Shown piece by piece: positions 24,351 through 33,275 of a stretch of 64,000 nucleotides of DNA. Numbering within the stretch: position 1 is the stretch's first letter; each line of letters opens with the position of its first letter. The stretch is from Caballeronia sp. M1242 (GTDB lineage: Bacteria > Pseudomonadota > Gammaproteobacteria > Burkholderiales > Burkholderiaceae). The stretch is from positions 868,001 through 932,000 of the forward strand of contig NZ_CP071130.1 in the NCBI RefSeq assembly GCF_017220215.1, given 5' to 3'. Made by a program: the position numbers and the translations under genes. The notes under the pieces are model-generated. The model did no database searches. It was not told where the DNA came from and saw nothing but the letters and a program-made list of their open reading frames with translations.

Positions 24351-26171
24351 TCAGGCAGCGCGCCGCCGCGCCGTCGCCGCGCGATGCACGGCCGCCTTCA
24401 GCACCTCGAAGCGCACCGGCTTTAGCAGATAGTCGAAGAAGAGCACCGTCGCGGTCGGGTCGACGAGTTCGGGCACGTACGCGCTCACCGCGATGATCGG
24501 CACGCTCGCGCCCGGCGCGATCCGCGAGCGGTATTCGTTGGCGAACGAATAGCCGTCCTTGCCGGGCATGTGCAGGTCGAGCAGGATTACGTCGGCGTCG
24601 TTGGCGCGCAGCCACGCGAGCGCGCTGTCGACGTCCGGCATGCCCACGGCCCAGTAACCCAGAAGCGTCAGCATCTCGATCAGCGAGTCGCGGATCGACT
24701 CGTGATCGTCTATCACCAGCACGCGCGACTTGCGCAAGCCGGAGGCTTCGGCGTCGTCGTCGCGGCGCTCGGGCATCTCGTCGACGGACACCGCCGGCAG
24801 GCTCACGCGAAACGCCGCGCCCTGCCCGACCTCGCTCGACACGTCGATGCTGCCGCCGAGCAGATCGACCAAGCCTCGCACGACTGCGAGACCCATCCCC
24901 GCGCCGTCGAAACGCCGCGTGCTCGACGAATCGAGTTGAGTGAATTCCTGGAAGATGAGCGGCAGTTGTTCCCGCGCGATGCCGGGCCCCGTGTCGGTCA
25001 CCGAGATATCGAGCCGCGCCTTGTCGCGCACGAAGCGCACGTCGATGGAACCGGCGTCCGTGTACTTGATCGCGTTCGTGACGAGATTCGTGACGATCTG
25101 GCGCACGCGATGCGGGTCCGATTCGAGCAGCCCACGCTCGCCGCTGTATTCGCCGCGCAATTCGAGGCCCTTCGCGGACGCGGCGGGCAGGTTCGCATCG
25201 ACGATGGAGTCGAGCAGTTCGGCGGGATCGAACGCGGCGAGGCGCAGTTCGAGCTTGCCGGCGCCGAGGCGCGCGTAATCGGTCAGGTCACGCATCTGCG
25301 CTTCCAGATGACGCGCGCCGGTTTCGAGCCGCTGAATGATCTTGCGATCCGCCTCGCCGCGCAGATTCAGCCCGAGCAGTTCGATCGAGGAGACGATCGC
25401 GTGCAGCGGCGTGCGCAGTTCGTGGCTGATCATGCCGAGGAACGTGTCTTTCGCGACAGCGGTTTCGCGCGCTGCCCGCGTCGCCTGATGCTCGGCTGAG
25501 AGCGCGGCGCGTTGCTGCTCGATCAGGCGCGCGCGCCGATACCCGTTGAGCAGAAGCAGCGATGTCGCCGCTGCCGATAGCAAGCCGAGCAAAATGCCGC
25601 CATAAAGCAGATAGCGGCGCTTGGCCTCGAAGTCGCGCACGATGTTCTCGCGCTCGGCGGCGTCCATCAGCCGCCTGCCGGTCGCCAGTTCCGCGACGGC
25701 GGGCGCGTTTTGCCGCAGCACGCCGATCACCCGCAGCGCGCGGCTTTGCCTGACCGTCAGCCGACTCACGTCGCCTTCGATGGAATCGAGCGCCGTATGC
25801 AGCTGGCGCAAGATTTCCTGCTGACGGTTGTGCATCGCGTCGTGACCTTCGGGCGTGCGCGTGGCATCGGAGACGATATCGAGCCGCGCCCTCAAGCGCG
25901 CATACGAATCGCGGACCGCGTCGGCATCCTCGTCGATGCCGCTACGAAACAGCAGCACCTGGCTTTCGAAGCGCTCATAGGCAATCTGGAACTGCGCGGC
26001 GTCCCAGTACAAGCCCTCGTACGGCACGACCATGCCGTGCGGCTGCCGGGCGAGCAGGCCGGAATACAGCATATAGCCGACCGCGCCGAGCGGCGGCGCG
26101 ACCGCGAGCGTGATCAGCGCCGCATACCAGAGGCGGCGCAGCCACGGACGCCGGTTCTGCATGAATGGCAT
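24351..26171 (-). CDS. Hybrid sensor histidine kinase / response regulator
   Basis: A 606-residue inner-membrane kinase. TM1 (about 14-38) and TM2 (about 188-208) bracket a 150-residue periplasmic, mostly helical sensor region. Then a coiled linker, HisKA with H250 in SHELRTPLHA, HATPase with N366, DTGPG (393-397) and GAGMGLAVV, and a C-terminal receiver with D489/D490 acidic pocket and D532 phosphorylation site (LLDLHMPGKDG). Start may be at 26171 or 26162. The terminal receiver suggests a phosphorelay; an Hpt protein is not seen nearby. Convergent with the BetR-like regulator. Confidence 0.88.
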   Translation of the reverse strand: MPFMQNRRPWLRRLWYAALITLAVAPPLGAVGYMLYSGLLARQPHGMVVPYEGLYWDAAQFQIAYERFESQVLLFRSGIDEDADAVRDSYARLRARLDIVSDATRTPEGHDAMHNRQQEILRQLHTALDSIEGDVSRLTVRQSRALRVIGVLRQNAPAVAELATGRRLMDAAERENIVRDFEAKRRYLLYGGILLGLLSAAATSLLLLNGYRRARLIEQQRAALSAEHQATRAARETAVAKDTFLGMISHELRTPLHAIVSSIELLGLNLRGEADRKIIQRLETGARHLEAQMRDLTDYARLGAGKLELRLAAFDPAELLDSIVDANLPAASAKGLELRGEYSGERGLLESDPHRVRQIVTNLVTNAIKYTDAGSIDVRFVRDKARLDISVTDTGPGIAREQLPLIFQEFTQLDSSSTRRFDGAGMGLAVVRGLVDLLGGSIDVSSEVGQGAAFRVSLPAVSVDEMPERRDDDAEASGLRKSRVLVIDDHESIRDSLIEMLTLLGYWAVGMPDVDSALAWLRANDADVILLDLHMPGKDGYSFANEYRSRIAPGASVPIIAVSAYVPELVDPTATVLFFDYLLKPVRFEVLKAAVHRAATARRRAA

Positions 26172-26190
26172 GAGACGACTGCGGCGCGGC

Positions 26191-27828
26191 CTAGCGCAAC
26201 GCTTCCATCGCGTGCGTCGCGCGTTCGGAGGCGACCACGATGAGCTTCATCGTCGCCCGGGTCGCGCCGACGAACACTTTGCGCGCCGCCTGATCGTCGA
26301 GCGTGTCGAAGTCGACTTCGGTGAGGATCACGCACGGCGCGGATTGCCCCTTGAAGCGATAGATCGACTCCAGCAGCACGTCGCCCTCGCGATACTCAGG
26401 ATTGCCGAAGAGATCGTACGTTCCGGTGAACGCGCGCAGCCGGTGCGGCCCAAGATGATCTACGGCCGTGAGCGCCGAACCCTCGCGCCCGCGAAACGAC
26501 AGCACCGCGATGTCCTGCTTGCGGAAGCCGAGCGACAGCGCATGCGTGATGGCGCGCTTCGTAGCTTCGATGACTTCGTCCGGATGGCCGTCCTCGTAGG
26601 TGGAAACGGTGACGTCCGAGCCGTCGAAAGGACTGCCCGCATCGAGCCGCACATCCGGCCCGACGATCTTGCGGATAAAGCCGAGCAAGTCACGCGGACT
26701 GCGATAGTTGGTGGTTTCGCGCAGGATGGTCCAGCCGGGCAGCGGCACCGGCTCGCGCAGATAGAGGTTCTGCATCGGATCTTCGAGCCACCACCACGCC
26801 GCATCGGGCTTGAGCAGCCGTTCGAGCGCCTCGACCCACGCGGCCTGAAAATCCTGGCCTTCGTCGACGATCAGCACATCCGTCTTCCAGTGCTCCGGCA
26901 CGGGCACGGCCGCGAAGCGTTCTTCGAGCGTCGCGAAGACGTTGGGCTGGCTGAAATCCGGCGGGCTGCCGGCATCGCGCGCAACCGCTGCGCTCAGTTG
27001 ATGATAATTCGCGATCTTCGCGTCTTTCGGCGCGATGGCGCGAATATGGTCCGCGAGCGGCCGATTGAAGCAGACGTACAGCACGCTCTTGCCGGCGGCC
27101 AGCGCGTCGCGCATCACGCGCACGGCGAGCTGCGTCTTGCCCGCGCCCGCCGTCGCGATCACGCGCAGACGGAACGGCTTGAATTCGAGGCGCCTCGCCC
27201 ACGTCGCGAGTCCGCCCGACAGCCGCGTGACGAGCGTGTTCGCCGCGCCGACGAGCGCGTTCGTGTCCGGCGTGAGCGAGAGTTCATCGGCGAGAAAGTG
27301 GTGGATGCGCGCGGCGGCTTCGAAGCGCGGCTCGTCGGGCGGCAGAATCTCCAGCACGACGCGCGCAAGCTGCGCCTTACGGCTTGCATCGACGATACGG
27401 CCCGGCGGCACGCCCGCGATCGCCGCGTCTTTCACCGTGTAGTCGGGGCAATACAGCAGTTCCTCGATGCGATACGTCCCCGCGCCGAACGCCGCCGTGA
27501 AGCGCCGGTGCAGGTTTTCGAGCGTGCGCGCAAGCTGGATGGCGACATTGCGCTCCTTCTGCAGATAGACCTTGACGAGCCCTGCGCCCGTTTCGCGCAG
27601 GAAGCCGGCCTTCATCTCGATCATCAGTACGCGGCCCGACGGCGCAACCACGACGAAATCCGCCTCGCCGAAAACCGAGAAGCCTTCGTTGATGCGCGTC
27701 CAGTGGACGCCGTGATAGACCGTGTAGTCGTCGGGCAGCTTTTCGAGTTGCGCGAGCGTCTCCAGTTCGCGCGCCGCGGCGCCGGTCGCTTCGAGGTTCT
27801 TCCAGTCGTCGGGAACGATTCGGGCCAT
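26191..27828 (-). CDS. NERD-domain SF1 (UvrD-like) helicase/nuclease
   Basis: A 545-residue cytoplasmic protein. The N-terminal NERD nuclease-related domain shows the D57...E71-M-K73 core (GEADFVVV, VLMIEMKAG). The SF1 helicase core has Walker A ATAGAGKTQ (225-233), Walker B VDEGQDF (321-327), an NYRSPRDLL motif, and C-terminal motif VI-like VFVGATRATMKL. The combination is known in putative DNA repair or defence proteins, but the substrate is unproven. Shorter than full UvrD, so likely lacks the accessory subdomains. Follows no operon partner; ends 19 bases from the hybrid kinase start. Confidence 0.85.
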   Translation of the reverse strand: MARIVPDDWKNLEATGAAARELETLAQLEKLPDDYTVYHGVHWTRINEGFSVFGEADFVVVAPSGRVLMIEMKAGFLRETGAGLVKVYLQKERNVAIQLARTLENLHRRFTAAFGAGTYRIEELLYCPDYTVKDAAIAGVPPGRIVDASRKAQLARVVLEILPPDEPRFEAAARIHHFLADELSLTPDTNALVGAANTLVTRLSGGLATWARRLEFKPFRLRVIATAGAGKTQLAVRVMRDALAAGKSVLYVCFNRPLADHIRAIAPKDAKIANYHQLSAAVARDAGSPPDFSQPNVFATLEERFAAVPVPEHWKTDVLIVDEGQDFQAAWVEALERLLKPDAAWWWLEDPMQNLYLREPVPLPGWTILRETTNYRSPRDLLGFIRKIVGPDVRLDAGSPFDGSDVTVSTYEDGHPDEVIEATKRAITHALSLGFRKQDIAVLSFRGREGSALTAVDHLGPHRLRAFTGTYDLFGNPEYREGDVLLESIYRFKGQSAPCVILTEVDFDTLDDQAARKVFVGATRATMKLIVVASERATHAMEALR

Positions 27829-27934
27829 GCGTTGCCTTTGAGCGTGAGGGACTTGCGACGAAACGCGCGGCTAGGGAAGCGGCGCTTGGTGCGCCTCATT
27901 GTACGCACCGCGCGGCGCTTTCCTGCGCGGCCGG

Positions 27935-28606
27935 CTAGCCTGCGTAGTCGTAGCGGCCGCCGCGCTCCAATGCGCGCCGATAAGCCGGCCGCGCGTGAAT
28001 GCGTTCGAGAAACGCGCGGATATGCGGCCAATCCTTGGCGCCCGTCCGCTGGCTGCCTGCTTCGAGCGGGAAGCTCATCTGAACGTCGGCGGCGCTGAAG
28101 GTATCGCCCGCGAACCACGGCGACTTCGCGAGTTCGCTCTCGATATAGCCGAAATGCAGCTTCAGTTGCGGATCGATAAAACCGCGCTGCAACGTCTCGC
28201 CGATGCGCCGGGCAATGGGCCTCGCGAAGAACGGCATCTTCGCCTTGCCGATTCGCGACGCCACGACCTTGAGCAGAAGCGGCGGCATGGCCGAGCCTTC
28301 CGCGTAATGCATCCAGTAGTTGTAGCGCACGCGCTCAGGCGCCGCCCCGTGCGGCGGCGCGAATCGCCCTTCGCCGTAGCGGTCCAGCAGATATTCGATG
28401 ATCGCGCCCGACTCCGCGATGACGAGCGCGCCATCCGTGACGACCGGCGACTTGCCGAGCGGATGCACGGCGCGGAGTTCGGGCGGCGCGAGCATCGTCT
28501 TTGGATCGCGCTCGTAGCGCTTCATCTCGTAGGGGACGCCGAGTTCTTCGAGCATCCACAGCACGCGTTGCGAGCGGGAGTTGTTCAGGTGATGGACGGT
28601 GAGCAT
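27935..28606 (-). CDS. Glutathione S-transferase family protein
   Basis: A 223-residue cytosolic GST. The N-terminal thioredoxin-like domain begins MLTVHHLNNSRSQRVLWMLEE, with the cis-Pro in GKSPVV and ESGAI binding the glutathione gamma-glutamyl part (ESGAIIEYLLDRYG). The helical C-terminal domain includes WFAGDTFSAADVQMSF, the N-capping box. The active residue is likely Ser10 or Asn9. Many GST paralogues occur in this bacterial group; the substrate is unknown. Confidence 0.9.
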   Translation of the reverse strand: MLTVHHLNNSRSQRVLWMLEELGVPYEMKRYERDPKTMLAPPELRAVHPLGKSPVVTDGALVIAESGAIIEYLLDRYGEGRFAPPHGAAPERVRYNYWMHYAEGSAMPPLLLKVVASRIGKAKMPFFARPIARRIGETLQRGFIDPQLKLHFGYIESELAKSPWFAGDTFSAADVQMSFPLEAGSQRTGAKDWPHIRAFLERIHARPAYRRALERGGRYDYAG

Positions 28607-28710
28607 ATCTTCGCGTTGTGCCGGACGGTACGACTCTTGCAGGCAAAGGATGGCGCGCGGCAGCGCATTGTGCCTATCCTGACTATTCCGACAAGTAAAA
28701 GGAGAACCCG

Positions 28711-28881
28711 ATGACCTTGATCATCTATCTCGTGGGCTGGCTCATTCTGATCGGCGGCGTGTCGTGGGCGCTCGTCGCCATGCACGTGGCGCAACACACC
28801 ATCGCCATCGTGGCCGTGATTCTGCTGGGAATCGCCGTCATCACGGGCGCCACGCGGGCGCGCAACCGCGACCGTTCGTAG
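28711..28881 (+). CDS. Small membrane protein, 56 residues
   Basis: A 56-residue ORF starting at ATG 28711 with a strong AAAGGAG 7 bases upstream. Two hydrophobic helices (MTLIIYLVGWLILIGGVSWA and then IAIVAVILLGIAVITGA) are joined by a His-containing loop (MHVAQHT), ending in a basic tail RARNRDRS. Real coding is supported by the ribosome site and codon pattern. Function unknown; divergent from the GST gene. Confidence 0.7.
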   Translation: MTLIIYLVGWLILIGGVSWALVAMHVAQHTIAIVAVILLGIAVITGATRARNRDRS

Positions 28882-28930
28882 TGTCCTGCAAGGCGAGCGC
28901 CGCGCAGCATCGCGCGCGGCGCTTCCTGTC

Positions 28931-29344
28931 TCAGGTCACGACACGCGCGTTGAGCGCGTCCTGAATCAGCGTGACGAGTTCGTCCGGGTGCGCGGGCTTG
29001 GTCATGAAGTGCTGAAAGCCCTCCCCGATGCTACGTAATCGGTACTCGTCGCCGTCGTGCCCGGTGAGCGCGATGGCGACCGAAGGCGGCAGATTCCCGC
29101 GTATTTCGTGGTCGCGCAAACGTTGGATAAGGTAGAAACCGTCCATTCCAGGAAGGTCGAGATCGCAGATCACCGCATCGGGCAGCACACGGGTCGCGGT
29201 TTCCGCGCCGTCTTCGGCGTCGGCCACGGCGACGACTTGCGCGCCTTCTTCTTCCAGCAACATCTGCAGTGATTCCCTGCTTTCGGGATCGTCTTCGATG
29301 AGTACGATCCGCGCATGCCCCAGTCTTGCCACTTCGTTCATCAT
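28931..29344 (-). CDS. Single-domain response regulator (CheY-like)
   Basis: A 137-residue stand-alone receiver. The acidic pocket is E17-D18-D19, the phosphorylation site D61 (ICDLDLPGMDG), then T94 (ALTGHDG) and K116 (FMTKPAHP). No output domain. The sequence FMTKPAHPDELVTLI resembles receivers that end hybrid kinases. It could relay phosphate in a phosphorelay with the nearby hybrid kinase at 24.4-26.2 kb, or serve another; no kinase is adjacent. Start is either of two successive Met codons. Confidence 0.9.
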   Translation of the reverse strand: MMNEVARLGHARIVLIEDDPESRESLQMLLEEEGAQVVAVADAEDGAETATRVLPDAVICDLDLPGMDGFYLIQRLRDHEIRGNLPPSVAIALTGHDGDEYRLRSIGEGFQHFMTKPAHPDELVTLIQDALNARVVT

Positions 29345-29708
29345 GTTCTTTTCAACTGCCTAAAACGGAATTCTCGCGCACGGTCTCCACGGCTCGCCGC
29401 TTCACTACCTTCTGCCGACCGTCGCGCGCTTGCGTGGCGATTGACAGAAAATCGCGGCGGGAATTCCGGACGCACCGTATTTTTCGCCGCGCGTGCGCCG
29501 GTGCTGAACGTCTCGCGGTGTCCGGGCACCCGTCGGCGTGAAATGCTGCCCGGCCGCCGTGTCCCAGCAATTCTTATCGAGCAAAAAACGGACCGACGTA
29601 CGTTTTAGCCCCGTCAGGCGGCGCATCGCGCGTATTTCGGACGTATTTGCCTGCACCGTTACGGCACATTCGCCGGTAATTCCGGCATGCGCCGCGCCCG
29701 TTCTACCG
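29345..29708. other. Intergenic region, no feature recognised
   Basis: 364 bases between the receiver gene and the AraC-type gene, both on the minus strand. Overlapping ORFs here have poor codon use and no ribosome sites. It presumably holds the promoter of the receiver gene, but I cannot assign boxes. Confidence 0.5.
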
Positions 29709-30536
29709 TCAGACGTTTGCATACTGTTCGACGCGCGGCGCGCTTGTCTGCACCAAGGCCCGGTATTCCGTCGGCGTGATGCCGACGGTCGCCTTGAACT
29801 GGCGCGTGAAGGCGCTGTGGTCCGTGTAGCCGCAGAGCGCGGCGACATCGGTCACTTTGTCGTGCGTCACCAAGAGCGCGGTGGCGGCATCGAGCCGCGT
29901 CTTGAGCAGCACTTGCCGCGGCGTCAGATGGAAGACCTTGTGGAAGTACCGTTCGAGTTGCGCGATGGACATGTCTGCCATCTTCGCGAGGTCGCGCATA
30001 TTGAGCGGCTGCACGTAATTTTCCTGAATGTGCTGCACGACGGCCGCGAGCCGGCTATACGCCGGGTGCGTGCTTTCGGCCGCCTGCAAGTCGCGCGAAA
30101 TGCCGGCCAGCCCGACGATACGTCCCTCTGCATCGTGCAGCGGCTGCTTGCAGGTCATGCACCAGCCGGGCTCGCGTCCGGGGTAGAGATGCAGTTCCAG
30201 CTGATCGATCAGTTGCACGCCCTGCGCGATGATCGCCTGATCCTGCGCCGTGTAGATCCGCCCGAAGCGGCGCGGAAACACGTCTTCGGCGGTCTTGCCG
30301 ATGAGCGCGGTCTTGTCGTCCTTGTGGCCGCAGCGCCGCGCGAGCGTGCTGTTGACCATGGCGTAACGCGCTTCGCGGTCCTTCACGAAGAACACGATGT
30401 CGGGCATGGCGTCGAACACCGGCGCGAGCAGCGCGAAGTGCGCAAGCATGTCCTGCAAGGCGGAGGCACGGGGCGACGCGATGCCCTCGAACGCGCGAGG
30501 CGAGGCGCTGCCGGCAAGGGGTGCGGTCGTGCTCAT
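29709..30536 (-). CDS. AraC-family regulator with N-terminal PAS domain
   Basis: A 275-residue regulator. Residues about 35-155 form a PAS domain (FDAMPDIVFFVKDREARYAMVN, then RIVGLAGISRDLQ). Residues about 170-265 form a two-HTH AraC module (NMRDLAKMADMSIAQLERYF; VTDVAALCGYTDHSAFTRQF; TPTEYRAL). No membrane segment. PAS-fused AraC proteins sense a cytosolic ligand or redox state; the ligand is unknown. A Cys-containing loop (GWCMTCKQPL, C-x-x-C) in the PAS is notable. The target may be a neighbour, but both flanks are largely empty. Confidence 0.88.
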   Translation of the reverse strand: MSTTAPLAGSASPRAFEGIASPRASALQDMLAHFALLAPVFDAMPDIVFFVKDREARYAMVNSTLARRCGHKDDKTALIGKTAEDVFPRRFGRIYTAQDQAIIAQGVQLIDQLELHLYPGREPGWCMTCKQPLHDAEGRIVGLAGISRDLQAAESTHPAYSRLAAVVQHIQENYVQPLNMRDLAKMADMSIAQLERYFHKVFHLTPRQVLLKTRLDAATALLVTHDKVTDVAALCGYTDHSAFTRQFKATVGITPTEYRALVQTSAPRVEQYANV

Positions 30537-31443
30537 CGGTGCTTCGGGGCGCGCAAGTCGGAATGGCGCCGATTATAGAGGCGCGAAAACGACGCCAATA
30601 TTGGCGCTCTCCCCACTATGTTTTCGGTGACGCGGGTCATCGGACGATTGGTCGATGCTTCGGTAGGCGCATCGCGCCGGCTTGCCGTCCGAAGCGGCAG
30701 GCGACGTTAGCCCAAGTTGACGCTCCTCGCGTGTGCCGAGGACTGCTGATACGAGGTTCGCTCGCGATGCAGGGTGAACGAATCGGAAGGCGGTATCGCG
30801 ACGAGTCTTCCGAAAGACTGCATGCCAAGGAGCAAGCGGCTCCGTGCCTTCGGCATACCTCTAGCCGACCTTGTACGAAAGAATTCGCGGCACGCCGTTT
30901 TCGACTGCGCCGAGCGGTGCTGCTCGTTGTCATCTGCGTCCCACAAGCTCGTGAGTCGTGCCGGGCGCTCGCGCGGCAGCGAGTGCCTTTACGCCGAGTG
31001 GCAAGCGGTCTCGCGGTCTGCGTCGTCGACTGCCATATCGACGATGCACCCGGCACCGCGCGATGCTTAGGGCTCAGCGACGGCCACCTCGCGATGCCCG
31101 CCGCCTCAAAGAGCCCTTATTCCCTTCTTCCGGTCTCCCGCGCCGGCTCTCGGCCCTCGGCCGTTGCATGCTCCGACGGCAACTCTCATCGCCCTCATGA
31201 AGTGCTAAACGGCTGAGCGCATTGAGAAATTCCGCTCGCGCGAAGGCTCGTGGACACCCTCAGGCCCACGCTTTGCGAGAAGTCAAGCGTTCTGGTGACT
31301 ATGTGCGCTAGCAGCCGGTCAGGATCGCCGCGATCCGGCCTAATGACGAAAGCAGCAGGCGCACGGACGGGTCACCGTTCGGCCAGCCTGCCCTCCGGGG
31401 AAGGTCCCAAGGTCCGTTGAGAACCAAGCAAAAAGGGATTGCC
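30537..31443. other. Long region without credible gene (about 0.9 kb)
   Basis: Unusually long for this dense genome. The best ORF (30521-31216, plus strand) has erratic composition, no Shine-Dalgarno and no recognisable motif. Small dyads are present: AGTCTT/AAGACT (30804-30819), AGTCA/TGACT (31281-31300) and GGATCGC-C-GCGATCC (31322-31336). It may be a decayed gene, a remnant of an element or a large regulatory region. Confidence 0.5.
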
Positions 31444-31611
31444 ATGACCAAGCACATCAACAAACATTCCGTACCGCGCCGCGAGGCCTTTCGTTGCAGC
31501 GGCCAGCAACTCGACGCCATCATGCGCTTCGCCGAAGAGCGCAAGCTCGACGAACGCCCGCTGCAATGGGTCGTCGCTCAGTACTGCCGGGCGCGCGCAA
31601 AAGCCGCTTGA
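31444..31611 (+). CDS. Small hypothetical protein, 55 residues
   Basis: A 55-residue basic protein starting MTKHINKHSVPRREAFRCSG. The start at 31444 has AAAGGGA about 7 bases upstream. The C-terminal half is one amphipathic helix (QQLDAIMRFAEERKLDERPL). It carries two cysteines (FRCSG and QYCRA). Family not recognised. Ends 12 bases from the convergent exported-protein gene. Confidence 0.55.
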   Translation: MTKHINKHSVPRREAFRCSGQQLDAIMRFAEERKLDERPLQWVVAQYCRARAKAA

Positions 31612-31623
31612 CGGCGCTCACTA

Positions 31624-32007
31624 CTACTGCCCCGACAGCACGCGCTGTTTGAGCACCCAGATGGCCGTCGGCACCGCGTAGTACGCGCTCACGTTGCCCG
31701 TGACCAGCTTGCCCGTAAGCTGAACGCGCGCGTTCTCGCCGGGTTCGGCGTCGATGATCTGCACCGCCGACACATTCGACTGCTGCCGTCCGCCCTGCCC
31801 GCTGCCCGCGTTAACGACGCACACCGGACTCGCCAGCGAGAGCACCCACGCAGGCTTTGCCCCCGCGTCGGTCTGATGCGTGGCCTGACGCGCCACCGTG
31901 CCTTCGAGCGTCACGATATCGCCGTCGGCGTAGCACTGCGCCGCCCACGCCGGACCCGCGCCCGCTGCCGACAGCACGAAGATCCACGCGCACGCTTTCG
32001 CCGTCAT
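31624..32007 (-). CDS. Exported protein, DUF4431-like
   Basis: A 127-residue protein with a signal peptide (about 1-22, ending GPAWAAQ). The mature part has C25 and a second Cys in SPVCVVN, and the pattern VTLEGTVARQATH...WVLSLASPVCV...VQLTGKLVTGN, matching my memory of the DUF4431 OB-fold-like family. Periplasmic, function unknown. Confidence 0.6.
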   Translation of the reverse strand: MTAKACAWIFVLSAAGAGPAWAAQCYADGDIVTLEGTVARQATHQTDAGAKPAWVLSLASPVCVVNAGSGQGGRQQSNVSAVQIIDAEPGENARVQLTGKLVTGNVSAYYAVPTAIWVLKQRVLSGQ

Positions 32008-32286
32008 TCGGGCCTCGCGAGGGGCGCGCCGCTGGCGGCACGCGGTGTCTGAAAGAAGTTAGACACTTTAGGCGATCCACGTTGGGGTCGCAACCCGGCA
32101 AAATTGCCAGTGCGGCGCCGCTCAAAGGTCCGCCCGTGCGGGAACGGCCGTTGCTCCATTCGTCTTACGATCAACACACGCGCACGTATCGCCAGGCGCC
32201 GTCGTTCGATCCCGGTCAGCGACGCCCGCCCGCGATAACAGCGCGAACAGGCGGCCTGCGCGTGCGCGGGCCGACGGAGGGCGACG

Positions 32287-32742
32287 ATGCATCAGACGGC
32301 AAACCAGACGAATCAGGTAATCGTAGGCGTGTTCGACTCGTATCGCGACGGACACGAGGCGCTGCGCGCGCTGCAAACGGCGGGACTGTCGCGAGACGAC
32401 GCCCATCTGTATCGCGCGGGCCACGGCGACGCGCAACTCAAAGCGCTCGCGATGCCATCGCATGAAGAAGACGAGGCCGAGTACGTCGCGCATGGCGAAC
32501 ATCAGGGCGTGATCGGCGCGCACAACCGCTTCGCTGCGCGCGAGCCGCTCGCGCCGCGGCCGCCCGCCCCCGCCGCATCCGACGACAGTTGCCGCGAACG
32601 CACGCTGCTCATCATCCGTATGACCGACGACATCAAACCCGGCGCGATCGGCGACATGCTGCACGAGCACGGCGCAGTTGCCGTGAAGGACCCGGCCGGT
32701 CACTGGCGCTTTTCCCCATACAGGAACCACGCGCGCGCTTAA
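32287..32742 (+). CDS. Stress-type protein with GSP17M/YflT-like N-terminus
   Basis: A 151-residue protein. The N-terminus VIVGVFDSYRDGHEALRALQ with GLSRDDAHLY resembles the general-stress GSP17M/YflT module, a ferredoxin-like fold. The C-terminal third (LLIIRMTDDIKPGAIGDMLHE) looks like a second similar unit; the middle is Pro/Ala-rich. Start follows GGAGGGCGACG. Likely cytoplasmic and stress-related, by family only. Confidence 0.6.
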   Translation: MHQTANQTNQVIVGVFDSYRDGHEALRALQTAGLSRDDAHLYRAGHGDAQLKALAMPSHEEDEAEYVAHGEHQGVIGAHNRFAAREPLAPRPPAPAASDDSCRERTLLIIRMTDDIKPGAIGDMLHEHGAVAVKDPAGHWRFSPYRNHARA

Positions 32743-32760
32743 AGCGCGGCGTCCGTGGCT

Positions 32761-32976
32761 CTAATGCATGCGCCGGTGCGTGGTTTCGACGCCAGGCGCG
32801 CCGGCTTCGCCGGATGACGCCGAATCGGGCTCGGCCTCATCGGCCTCTTCCTCTTCCGCTTCCTGCTGTGCGAGACGCACCGCCTCCTGTGCCGCCGCCG
32901 CGCGCAGCGCTCGACATTGCGCGGAACGCCGAAGCGTGGCGAGCAGACGGACCATTTCTCTCGGTCTGGCTCTCAT
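32761..32976 (-). CDS. Small coiled-coil protein, Glu-rich
   Basis: A 71-residue protein starting at 32976, chosen because GGGGAGG lies 5 bases upstream. The N-terminal half is basic (MRARPREMVRLLATLRRSAQ). It continues as an Ala/Glu helix with a run of acids (AQQEAEEEEADEAE) and a disordered tail. No family recognised. Convergent with the stress protein gene. Confidence 0.5.
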   Translation of the reverse strand: MRARPREMVRLLATLRRSAQCRALRAAAAQEAVRLAQQEAEEEEADEAEPDSASSGEAGAPGVETTHRRMH

Positions 32977-33275
32977 CGTGGCCTCCCCGCCGCAGCGTTG
33001 AGAAATTACTTTAAGTGTAGGCGGCAATCCGTGGATGGCAAAGCCTTTCGCGCAAAATAATCGCGTGCGGCGTTCCGCTTTTTTGCAGGCGCAGGCGATC
33101 TCAAAATCATTCAGAGTGAACCGTCCAGTACATTTTTTAGTGCCGTGACCTCGGCACAACAGCGGCTCGCGGAAGCTGACTGTCGCCTTGCCAGCTTCTG
33201 TCGATGTACGCAGAATGGAAGCAACGGCTTAAAAGCGCCGTCCTGATTCACGGATGACCAACCGGCGAACACTCG

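Noticed and set aside
30521-31216. 231-residue plus-strand ORF
   Set aside because: Composition is erratic, no ribosome site, no motifs; starts inside the AraC-type gene's upstream region.
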